Below, in pieces: positions 22,501-33,800 of a stretch of DNA of 64,000 bases. The DNA lies in the NCBI GenBank assembly GCA_035048495.1, contig CM068547.1, positions 6,351,700 to 6,415,699 on the forward strand, in the 5' to 3' direction. The translations under genes and the position numbers were made by a program. The notes under the pieces are model-generated. The model was not told the DNA's origin, made no database searches, and worked only from the letters and a program-made list of their open reading frames with translations. This DNA is from Euptelea pleiosperma. Taxonomy: Eukaryota; Streptophyta; Magnoliopsida; Ranunculales; Eupteleaceae. Numbering within the stretch: position 1 is the stretch's first letter; every line of letters starts with the position of its first letter.

Positions 22501-22657
22501 AGGATTATTGATGAGAGCCATCTTACACAACCTGATAAACTAGCCTAGCCGAAGAAATAGCATGGTTGACCACATGTTGGCCAAAAAGAAGCAAAAGACT
22601 CTAGTTTCTATATCATGTCCGCGTGATTAAATCAAGGATCTCTCTTGGAAAAGTCTA

Positions 22658-23078
22658 GGGAGTGTTTGGATCACCATTTTTTAACTTGGAAAAAGTTTTT
22701 TTTTTCCACAAAAAGACTTTTTCAAAACAATAGATTGTTTTGGATGACCATTTTTAAAAAGTATTTATTCAATAAAAATTTATTTTTTAAGCCAAAAAGT
22801 CTTTTTATAATAAATAGCTGAAAACTGTTTTTCACGTAAAAAAAAGATTTTTTTTTGAACTTTGCTAGCTCAATGAATATAATAAGCAAATAAACAGATT
22901 TTGGTAGAAGCCCCCTTCCAAAAAAATAAAGATATTACAGTCATGGGCCCACTAAGAGAAGATAAAGACATTCTACATTAATGATGATCCAAACAACCTT
23001 CTTAAGAAAAATATATTTTCAGAAAAGTCTTTTTCTTCCGATAAATATTTTTTGAAGAATGGCAATCCAAACATCCCC
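22658..23078. mobile_element. Tourist-like (PIF/Harbinger) foldback element
   Basis: Left end GGGAGTGTTTGGATCACCAT and right end ATGGCAATCCAAACATCCCC are inverted copies. They are flanked by CTA and TTA, a slightly decayed version of the three-base TTA/TAA duplication of this superfamily. The interior is AT-rich. Confidence 0.65.
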
Positions 23079-24007
23079 TTAATGTTAAGGCAAAAAGTAG
23101 CTAAGTGATTACAACCACCTCTACATAGAAGTCTTCAATTGAACTATCTTTGTACAAATATAATCAGGGTATATATGAAAGAATTTTGTATTCAGGTCAC
23201 CTTATCAACGCAACGGTGGATTCTCGAAATCCACGGCCTCAAGTCCAACTCCCAAGAGGGGTCAGAAAAATGGGGTCCTCAGAACCTGAGCCTTTTTTCA
23301 ATTCTTTACTAAACAATTCCAAAGGATTATTTGTTCCATTTCTTGATGGCTACTTTTAAGTTTTTTTTTTTTTTGGCAAACCCTAAAAGCTATATAGCCA
23401 TGTGAAGACATGGACCAATTTGACTCAACAATGTTTGTATGCTAAGTTTCCTTCAACCACCTCACTTTCTTCCCTTTATTTGGGGATAGTGTGTCTACCA
23501 ATCCCATTGGTTAACAACTTTGACTTGTTTCATCACTTGTAACACGTGTACGATATATAGAGCTCTACAATATGATAAGTCTAATGGTGCTGGTGCAAGA
23601 GATTATGATAATGATAGTATTGTCTTGAGGTCAATACAATAGTAACATCGTCTTTATCTTCAAAACTATTGGATGTTCTTCGAAAATAGTCTTTGGGATT
23701 CGTGTGGTGGGAATACCAATGACCATCAGCAGTCTAGGCTTGGGACGACAATAGGGATGACAGCCACTTGGGATGATTCTAAGACTGCCTATGAGATTAT
23801 CTCATTTTTCGTCAAACAAACAAATTTGAATATTAAGACCCAAAACACACAAGGAGACAAATCTGTTTTCATATAGTCCTCAAATAATGCAACGACTAGA
23901 AAGTGACACTTACAAGGTGAGAAAAGGAGATTACGTGTCATATTATTTACTTTGGCTAATGAGAGAAAGGTAAGGAAATATAGTGTCCAACTTCTATATA
24001 TATGATC
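23079..24007. other. Intergenic with one foldback fragment
   Basis: 23212-23290 has CAACGGTGGATTCTCGAAAT and CCAAGAGGGGTCAGAAAAAT, matching one arm of the repeat at 52310-52420. The rest shows nothing recognisable. Confidence 0.4.
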
Positions 24008-24430
24008 GGGTCCTATACCAAGTTTGATAGGACCCCTCTAAAATGGCATGCGGCACTCTTTCAAATCCACTGAAGACCCACCACCCCTTGGTGGGCCTCC
24101 ACACACCAATTATATTTGATCTTTTTTTCTTCATAGGCTTTATGAACATGCTTATGGATGAGTTCCAAGACCACGCTCTGGGACAGCAGAGGTGTTGAGT
24201 ACCCCCCTAGGATATATCCTAGTAGACCTGCAGGTGCGCAAGGCTAGGGGTACACCCGTGCCCCCGTGGGATTAGTCAGGTGCTCTAAGAGGTCCAGACA
24301 CACCCACCCACCCACCCCCCCCAATTTTGGTGTGTTGAACTAGTAAGGAGTGTGGCGAACATTCATGGGTCAATGAGCCATAAAGAGTGCCACATTGGGA
24401 GGGGACCTATAAAACTTGTATAGGACCCAG
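24008..24430. mobile_element. Foldback element, GGGTCCTATA family
   Basis: Left arm GGGTCCTATACCAAGTTTGA and CCCCTCTAAAATGGC; right arm GCCACATTGGGAGGGG and AACTTGTATAGGACCC. TIRs of about 45 bp. No target duplication found, so the superfamily is open. A poly-C stretch (CACCCACCCACCCCCCCC) lies at about 24300-24322. Confidence 0.6.
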
Positions 24431-25071
24431 TCCCATACAAGTATATCAAAATGATAAAGGTCCCCTTTTATGGAAGAATACAATAATGCCACTAACATTG
24501 GGAAATAAATGCTATTGCTATTTTTGTGGGTTTGCAATGGGGTGTAACGTGGACGGGTCCAACCCGGTCGGGCTTGGGCTTTGAGATGAGCAGCTCATTT
24601 TGGGCACATTGATCCAAGCTTGGATTGGGTTTGGGTTTATCCCCAACCCAGATTGACCAACCCATTTGAGTTGCACCCCTTGTAGTATCAAAATATGCTG
24701 TGTCATTCTCCTACACCATCATCATTCCAAGTGAATAATCTTGTCCTAGTCAAATCAGAATATATTTGTAACCATTATCGAACACTTGGAAGATTCCATT
24801 CTTTATATGATGAAAGTGGACTGTCATCAGAGTTCTCGGGGGCACGTGGATTTTGTACGGGCGAACCCATCTCGGCCTGACCAAACACGTATCCAGGTGA
24901 GTATTTTTTAAGATTTCCTTTTTAATTCACTTAGGTAGGTGGCAAAAGCACTTGAATGCTTGACGAGAACTCTATGGCTGTCATGGCCTGTCGTCAACGC
25001 CCACTGTCATCAAAGTTGTATCCAAAGAGGGCATTTTCATAATTTTACTAGAAAAGAAGATTTTAAATAAA
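24431..25071. other. Intergenic sequence
   Basis: 24540-24660 contains GGGCTTGGGC and GGGTTTGGGT repeat fragments of the family noted near 3560. No gene is recognised. Confidence 0.4.
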
Positions 25072-25466
25072 GGTCGGGCTCCAGTTACCGCCCTAAAATG
25101 ACAGGCTCCCGTTATATGACATAATATCAGCCACGTGGCATACTCTTAGAGACTCTGACCGTATGGATGTTTGGCCAATCCAGAGGTGGACCTACAAACC
25201 AAAAATCAGCCTGATTAGTGATCTATAGGTGTTGGATCTTTGTACCTTAAATACTGCTCAAATGTCCACAGTTGAAATCAACCCATGAAAATAAGTCCAA
25301 TCCAACGCCTAGAAATCACTAATCAGCCTGATTTTTGGTTTATAGGTCCATCTAGGGATTGGTCAAACATCCATACAGTCAGAGTACTTTAAGAGTGTGC
25401 CACGTGGCTGATATTGTGTCATGTAACGGGAGCCTGCCATTTTAGGGCGGTAACTAGAGCCCGTCC
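25072..25466. mobile_element. Mutator-type foldback element with 11-bp target duplication
   Basis: A 395-bp element between perfect direct repeats TTTTAAATAAA (25061-25071 and 25467-25477). Termini are GGTCGGGCTC and inverted GGACGGGCTC, continuing through AGTTACCGCCCTAAAATG and CAGGCTCCCGTTA on both sides. Both arms hold the G-box palindrome in CAGCCACGTGGCA. The inner halves share the GTATGGATGTTTGGCCAATC and AAAATCAGCCTGATTAGTGA motifs used by the other copies. Length and duplication size fit the Mutator superfamily. There is no transposase. Confidence 0.85.
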
Positions 25467-25904
25467 TTTTAAATAAAAGTAATTTCCTGAGAAGCAAACC
25501 AAGAATTTTCTTTTTCTGGTAAATATTTACAATCTCACAAAATGTGATGCTTGATCGCTTACCAAATAAAATAAAATTATTTCTTCTTTATTATTTCCAT
25601 GAAAATTTGGTACCAAGAAAACTACCATTTTTGGAGAATATTTCCATATTGGAGACAATTTATCCTTTTTGCCACGTGTAATAATCTTAGGGTTTACCTA
25701 TTCCTCGTTTGCTATTGATGTCGACCCGTATGACAAATTTCGATATTCCAAAAGCTATTATCGACAACAAAGACCAGGTTATCTCAACCCCCCCTATCTT
25801 CTAACAAAATGACCAAACACTCCTTACTCTTTTACAACATCTAAATGGACTTAAATGCCCTTACAGGTTGCTCTTTTTAAAGTTACATTATTTGCAGCTA
25901 AGGG

Positions 25905-26125
25905 TGCGTTTGAATGCCTGCAATTGCGGTGTGTCAAGGGAAATTTTTTGAAGCGGCGGAAATTTAAAAGCGGCGATCAAGCGCACAATCATATTGCACC
26001 AGGTACACCAGTGTTAACCTGGTGCAACATCATTGCCTGTATACACTTTGGTGTACCTGGTGCAATATGATTGGGCACATGATCGTTGCTTCTAAATTTT
26101 TACCGCTTCAGAAAAAAATTCTCAT
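25905..26125. repeat. Near-perfect hairpin, candidate young foldback element
   Basis: 25986-26010 and 26049-26073 are perfectly complementary over 25 bases, with a 38-base spacer. Outside this, weaker pairing continues (GAAGCGGCGGAAATTTAAAA against TAAATTTTTACCGCTTC), giving arms of about 60 bases. The loop holds a further partial copy (AACCTGGTGCAAC). No target duplication was seen, so a transposon origin is inferred only from shape. Confidence 0.65.
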
Positions 26126-26935
26126 GTGTAAATCCATTTGTACCGGCCAACCAAAATGGGCATGATAGTTGCTTGAAAAACTACAGTTTACACCAGAATC
26201 AGAATCAAAAACTTCGATTCGTTTCAATTCTACATTTTTGACAACCGACTAAACAAGAACCAGAACCGAACCAATCATAAAAAATCAGCTTTGGGTAGTT
26301 TTAAATATATCAATATAGTGTAAAATTGTCATATTATTAAGATTAAAATTTGAGTCGGAATTAGAACTGACTAGAACTAAACAATCAATATCGGTTCCGA
26401 ATCCATCATTTTGAAAACCAAAACCTGTAAAAAACTGACAATTTTGGTTCTGATTCTGGGTACATTAGGAACCGAACCAAAACCGATCCATAGTCCTATC
26501 AATGAAGGATTAGAATAAGGTCCTATCAAAGTTCTAAATAAGGTCGTTGTTGGAGCCCTTTTCCCGTGGTCCCCCTATATGCAACCCTAAAAACCCATAT
26601 CTCCATATGGTAACGAACTACTACCCTTTTTAAGACAAATTCCAACTATACCCGCAAGATAATTCAGGGTCCCTTATCTTAGGCAAAACCATTGGAAAAT
26701 AAAAAAAAAAGGGTATTATGGTCATTTTAAAAATTATTGACATCAAATATGGATAAGAGTTGTTTTAATGGAGACAGGATGACCTAATTAACGGCTTTGA
26801 AAAAAACAAGGGTATAATGGTCATTAAAAAACTAGTGATTATTGTGATAAAACGAAATAAAGATAAGGGTGACCCTTATCTTTAGGTTCGGGCTCCGATT
26901 ACAAAAACGGAGCCCGACCCTAGAGATAAGGTTGT
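26126..26935. other. Intergenic sequence upstream of the carrier gene
   Basis: 26150-26480 is rich in GAACCGAACC and AAAACC-type motifs. 26890-26917 is a small hairpin, CGGGCTCCG and CGGAGCCCG around an A-rich loop. No gene is seen. Confidence 0.4.
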
Positions 26936-27312
26936 GATGTAGCAAGGTATACCTGACGCTTTTTGGCGTGAGGAAGCATTTGTTGTTACTTACCACTGCT
27001 ATTAGGATTCACTGACCACATGGATGTTTACCTAACTTTTGATAGAAATTTATACCAAAAACTGGCTTATTTCATGAGATTTAGCCCTTTGTTTTTAGTA
27101 CTCAAAACTGGTGGAATCCAACGGATATTATCATGCCTTATAAAATACTAAAATATAATGATAGATATTACAAATCAGGCTGATGTGTGGTTTATATATC
27201 CACAAAGGGTTGGGCTAAACATCCATTCGGTCACTGAATCCAGATGGCAGTGGCGAGTATCAGACATCGTGCTACCTCACCTTAAAAGGCGTCAGGTATA
27301 CCTTGTTACATC
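26936..27312. mobile_element. Foldback element, AAGGTATACCTGACGC family, copy 1
   Basis: Starts GATGTAGCAAGGTATACC and ends in the inverted copy GGTATACCTTGTTACATC. Inside, CCACTGCTATTAGG../..CCAGATGGCAGTGG and CACATGGATGTTTACC../..GGGCTAAACATCCATT pair up. A second copy of this family lies at 39962-40286, so the carrier gene is bracketed. No clear target duplication was found. Confidence 0.7.
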
Positions 27313-27591
27313 TTTTTCGCAAAGGATAATACCGTTTTCAAGGGAGACCGGCGGACCTAATTAAGGCATTGATTTCCTGCGTAGTGATCTTTAATTCCAG
27401 GGATGTAGGGTCACTTTGTCAATAAATAAAAAAGTAAGGTTGTTTCAGTAATTTTTAGTCTTCTGGTTACAAAAACTAAATGCCCGGAACGCGGAGGACC
27501 GTACAACGGCCATCAGACGATGCTGCCTTTAGGTTTCCGTTTCGAAAGGGGATAAACGAACCAACAGAAACAGAAGCTGACGCACTGTTGC

Positions 27592-27600
27592 AATATATAG
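27592..27600 (+). promoter_or_regulatory. Candidate TATA box of the carrier gene
   Basis: AATATATAG lies about 250 bases before the ATG at 27851, followed by CT-rich sequence (CCTCTCTCTCTG) as is common at plant transcription starts. No in-frame coding signal is seen in between. The assignment is by position and motif only. Confidence 0.4.
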
Positions 27601-27850
27601 TCGTAAACCTCTCTCTCTGTAGGAAAATGCTATAAAGCGCCGCCACTGAACTCAAGGAAAGTCCATTTTCCGGCGCATTTTAGCGGAAAACCTCGCTCTC
27701 GTTCTCTACACCGCCGATATTCCAACAACAGAGAGAAATGCAGAGTTTCTCTCTCGGATAATTGCTGGAAACCTATTGATCGACGGAAAAAGGTCGGAAA
27801 ACGGAGATCTTTGTGTTTTTATTAAGGTTCCGGCAAGGGTTAGGGTTTTA

Positions 27851-30800
27851 ATGGCGTCGGAGGATGTTGTGGGCAAAACAACGAGCGAGTCGGCGGTTAC
27901 TACGATCGTTAATCTTGCTGAGGAGGCGAGCGAAGGGGTTAAGGCTCCTGGCCACGCGATCCTCAGCGTCTGCAAGTCTCTTGTAGCCGGAGGAGTTGCT
28001 GGAGGAGTGTGAGTTCATCATCTCTTCGAATTTTCTGTGTTTTTTTTTAGTTAATTTTGGCCATTTTTTCGTTTAATTCTAGTGTTCATTTTAGTTATGT
28101 TTGTTTGAATCATCAAAACGGGGTTTTTATTTTTTTGTTTCTTTTTTGCTATTTTGGTCAATTCTTGGTTATGTTGTTGGTTGTTTTAAACCCTAATTAG
28201 GGGCTTGGATTTCTTTAATTTGTAATTTTGAACTTGTAGGTGATGCAAATGCAATTTGAGCTCCATTTTTTGTTTGAATCTAGCGATAAAAAAAATGGCT
28301 TTTCTACTATTGAATCTGTTTTTCTCTTGATTCAAGTAGTTAAAACTCTAACTAGGGAATTGGGACTTGTTGATACAAATTTGTGATATTTTCAACCTAT
28401 TGATGTTGGTATCAGTGTCAAAGTTCATACAGTCATTGAGCTCCTGTGGTATGGCATATCACCTAAGGAGATAAAAAAGAAGGATTTTTTTTTCTTTTTC
28501 TTTTTTTGATAAGATAAAAGAGGCAAGGATAGGAAGTAGATCTGAGCTTTAAATATATATGGTAGATTAAATCCAACCAGGATACACAAAAAATGTTTCA
28601 CATGGTAAGGGTAATATATTTGCTAGGATTTGATGCTTCATGTCCAAGCAAGGTGTTCTAATGTATCATTTTGGTCCTAAAGCAAGTCATAGGTGGATGA
28701 TCGATCTATTCTATTTTGTTCTTCTATTCTAATGCATTGTTAATTGCTAATTTTTAAGAGGGTAGAATTTACTGATTCAATATGCATGGCTTATATGAAC
28801 TGGGCTTCTAACTATTGTATTCTTGTGTTATGTTTTTTTTCACTCTAAATCTGGGTTGTATGTTTCTGTTTCAGGTCACGCTCTGCTGTTGCTCCGTTGG
28901 AACGGTTGAAAATTTTGCTTCAGGTAGTCTTTTTGTATTAATTGATTTCTCTCCGCCATTGAATGCTTGTCACTTTTGTACATTTACATCCATACTTTGT
29001 TACAATCCTAAAGCTTCTAGTAGCAAATGATTAAAATCTTATTTAGAAGCCGCAAATGTGGACATATTCTTGTAATGATATAAACATTATGCATATGTGA
29101 ATACTTTTATTGTTGATGTTATGGAGGAGTTGTTTTCTATTTTACATGCCTAATTTCTCTTCGCTTTGAACTATGGAGTTCATGAATCGTTACTGCCTCC
29201 TTTCCTTAAGAAAATTTCCACCTGAGTACTAGCTGGAAACAGATGAGCTGTGTACTAGTATTAAAGTTGTGTTTTTTTTTTTTATCATGGAATGCTAAGA
29301 GTAAGGTTTCTTGAAGAAAAATATATTTTATTTTATGATTTAAAATTAGGTTGGGATATCATTTAAGGAGGTAATTGAGTGCTAAAGTTGATTAGAAACC
29401 TTGTTATACTAAATCTCTGAGTGATACATCTTATTTCTCCGTGCACCACAGAAGTTGCATTTGTATAACACAACATGTAAGCCAACAGAAGCTTTTGCAG
29501 TTACAGGATATGATCTAAGTTTCAGGTTGTAGCCATGGATACACTTTGATTTTAACTCTTTCAGCATGGTGAGCAAGGAAAAGGTGAAATTAAAAGTTGA
29601 AAATAGATGAGAAATCTTAGAAAATGCATTTGCTTCTTCTTCTTTTTTTTTTATGGAGGTAAAATGTATTAAAGGAAAAGAATAGGATACAAGGGGCGGG
29701 TAGGGGGTCGAGCTGACCACCAACCAAAGACTAAGCCATTAGCTGCCCCTCAGCATAATGGCATCCCATCTAAAGATGGACTTCAGGTTGACCATTTGAA
29801 TCTCTTTTAAAGAGATCCTTTGTCACTAGGCAAATCTGGAGTCACCTTCATGTGAGGGATCTACATACTTTATACAATTCTAAAGTGTGAACAGCATTTT
29901 CTCAGTGTATTCATAGGTAGAAGTTTCTTGAAAGTGCTGGTTTGTGACCAGGAATCTGTTTCTGATGAGTGGATGGAAGATTCCATTGATGGCCACTGTC
30001 AGGATCTTTGTTGTTTTCTGGCTTGCATTCTCTTTAACAGGATGAACTCCAACTCATCTTCAGGAGCATTATAGGGATTTATTTCGCTGGGGACTTCCAG
30101 ACACAAATGAACCTTGTCATGTGAATAATTCCCATAGTTATCTTGGCACACATGTCACAAGTGTCAAGTGGGCAAAAAAAAGATTGGTACAGCTTTTTGG
30201 CAAAAAAAAAAGGCTCTATCCTGTGAACTGGCCCTACTTTGGTTGAATTTGTTCTTGCTTCTTGACCACATCGAGCAATGTGCTGTGGTAATCTTGAGAC
30301 AGGGTTTTATTTAATCTGTAACATGAAGTACTAAAATAACAAAATTACTGTAGAACTGGATGGACGTGCTTGGGTTTTCTAGGGTCATCATGTATCACAC
30401 CAACAATGTTACATGGTCTTCGGCTACCTGTTTCTTTAGAAGAATATGTATTTTCTCTAAAAAAGGTTTTTGGAATGTTTTTTTTTTTTTTTTTGATAAA
30501 TAGTGGTTGATGCATTAAAAGAGGGGGGAAACACTCCAACCAAGATACAAAAGGTTCTCAAGACGAGAAACCGGACAAAACAGCGAGAGGACCATCAAAC
30601 CGGGATGGGCCCCCTAAGGAGTTCCTCCCAACTAAACACAAAAGCATCAAAAAAGCAGCCTCTAAACTTGGAATGTTTTTAGCTCTTCTTGACTTAATCT
30701 AGGTCTAAGCAACTCAGTTATGAGTATTGAGGAGTTCTTGGAGAATGTTTTTAAAGGAGGCGTGGGGCCATGGTTTAAAAAGGCTTTTTGAGGCCTCGCC

Positions 30801-33800
30801 TTGAGGCTTTAAGAAACAGCCTTGAGGCTATAGCCTCAGTGTTCATTTCTGAGGCTTAAGCCTCTGTCCATTGAGGCTATAGCCTTGAGACACACATGAG
30901 GCTATAGCCTCACTTTTACACGTTAAAACCTGAAGCCATAATCCCTTATTTTTCATTTTTAAATTTTTTCCACTCCTTTTTCCAAAATACCCTCCCCATT
31001 AATCTTTTATAATAAAAATGACCTTAAAAGGTCTTAATTTTGTTATCTAAAACCTTTTATTTTGCGAGAAAACCCTAAATCAAAGCTTTCATCCCTAGTT
31101 TCCCCACTTGAGAGAAATTCTCATAGAGAGCTCAAATCTCATCGGATTTTGATTCTGTCACTTTTATGGTTTTCTTGTGACGAACCTCACCAAACTCAAC
31201 CAAGAAATCAAAGAATTATAGACTTGCTCTTCTATTTTCTTAGCTCTATCTTGTTAGTTACTTTGTTAGTATTGATACTTTGTTCGTGGAGTTATTATAT
31301 AAACTCGTTAGGTTGTAATTTTTTAGAATGATGGTATGAAATAGAAAACTCTCTTTGAGAACCCTATCGTGGTGCTGAAACCAAGCTACCTTGGTGCGAA
31401 CCAAGCTATTTCGGTGCGAAGCCGAAGGTTCTTTATCCGATCACAGAATGGTTATCCCATCTTGCATCATGGGAAAGCCTTGCCTTGAAGTCTCACCAGG
31501 CGTAAGCCTCAAAATCACAATTAAAACACTACTTGGATGAAATCGGTTTGAACAGTTTTGGGACCAATCTTATTTCCTCATCTTTTGATGAATATCTTAG
31601 CTTAATAAGAAATGTAAATGTTAAAAAAAATCTTTTATAGTGGCATGAGGCATCATCATCTTTTCAGTTTTGGTATCTTGTGTTCTTTTTGTTTTACAGT
31701 TTGCCTCCAAAAATGTGATATATTCCTGGATATTTCAAAACACAGGTTCAAAATCCTCACAGTATAAAATACAATGGAACAATTCAAGGCTTGAAGTATA
31801 TATGGAGAACTGAGGGTTTCCGAGGATTATTCAAAGGCAATGGTACTAACTGTGCACGTATCGTCCCAAACTCGGCAGTCAAGTTCTTTAGCTATGAGCA
31901 AGCATCTAGGTGTGGTTCTTAATCTTTGAATCTTAATATTGCATTGAGCTTGGATGTTGATGTTATTTTTATTTTTCTGTACTGATGGTTTTAATCACAT
32001 ATGTTTTGTATCATCTGTGGAATACGGCCTCATTGCAGTGTTCCTACTGCCTAACAGTTAACATGCATCAAAGTGGCAAAATGTTTCGTTTAGTTGGATC
32101 AGCTGCTTTACCTTTTAAAACTACTGTCTTGAGAGAAAAAAAACTTGAAGCATGACAAAAGTAAAGGAAATAGAAACCATGCAAAGAAGCAGACTGCTAA
32201 GGCAGTAAGTCAAATACATATGTGCCAATCATTTTTGGCATATACAAGTCAGATTGGATACAGGTATACACAGTTGCAATAAGGTACAGGTTGTCAGTGC
32301 TACATGAACTCGGACACAGGTTCCAGTCTCTGACGGGTCTCACAGAGTCAAGACTTATTGAGCTATTATGAAATTTTGGCCTCGCAATCTTGTTCATATA
32401 TTATTTTTCCACAGCTAATGTCTAATTCTCGGAACATATATGGATATACATAAACAAAAACGATATAAATGACATAACAATACCTAGTGTATGCATATAT
32501 GAATTTTAATAACTATAAAGCATATTTGTTATAGTAACAATAAAGCATGTGTTAAAGTAATGGTCAATTTATTTATTCATATGTACCAAGTGTCAAGCAA
32601 GTTGCCCTAAGTCTGACTCAGGGTTTCAGTAGTCCGGACTCCCAGGGGAAGAGTCCAGTTAACACCTCAAATTGTTTATTCTAGAGGTATGATGTATAAT
32701 TCTTTTGTACAAGTACAAATAGATCACTTTCTAGTAGTGCTCCATTGGGGACTTACATTTTTTAAGGCCAGAAGTAAAATGATACACAGTGAAGAAAAAA
32801 TAAGATTGGGGTAGGCCACAATACTCATTGCAGGTCTAGAATACCTTATTTGAATGGAGTCTCTGTTTTTTTCACCCCTGCAATGCAATGTTATGAACAA
32901 CATACCAGTAAGAAGAATCTGTTTAAAAGACATAGGGTCTGATTGGATTGGCATTTTGTATAATAAATATTTTCTGTTTTGCATACAAGTTTGATATAGT
33001 ATTTTCTGTGTATGCCCATGAATGTTTACAGGAGGGAAACTTCCATGCGTGCTGTTTCTTTTAGTTACTAGGCTTCGATGTTCCTTTATCGATCTTTTAC
33101 TGCCTTTTTAGCCTCTGTTTTTCTTCTGGAGCACAGTTATGCATTCACCTAGGGATGCAAAATCTTGTTTTGTCTGCATGCATCTCAAGCCTAGCATTTG
33201 TACATTCAAATATTTTCTTCCTTTCTGCTCACTATTCCTTGATTTTTATGACAGCGGTATTTTATGGCTTTATCGGCAGCAACCTGGCAATGGTATGACC
33301 ATCCCCATTTTTTTTTCATTGTATTACTTCTGTAGTGACGTTTCTCGAGGTTTTGTGTTTTTCTTAATTGAAGATTTTCCATTGCATTCTAACTTTACAT
33401 GTATTTACAAGGTCAATGGTTATTTTTATTATGAATTTGATCACTAATAAAAGCATAATGTCATGGGTGCATGTGTGTTTTGATGTATATCTCAGTATGC
33501 TTGTCTGCAAATGTAAAAATTTTCACTTAACAACGCATGTTAGACACTTGAAACTTAAATCCAATGAACAACTACTATTGCTTTAGGGAATCAGTCTCTA
33601 GAGCCCATCTTGCTTCTTCCCGAGTTCTAGTGTGTTTTTCACAAGTGGATGAAGCAAAACGGGCTTTGGAAGAAGCAAATGGGAGTAAAAACACTGGAGC
33701 TTTGGAAGAATCAAACTAGGAGTAAAGATTACTGCTTCTCTAAAAAGCTCTGCGATTCACCATAATTGAACTTGCTCTGGTACTAAGTACTAACTGATGC

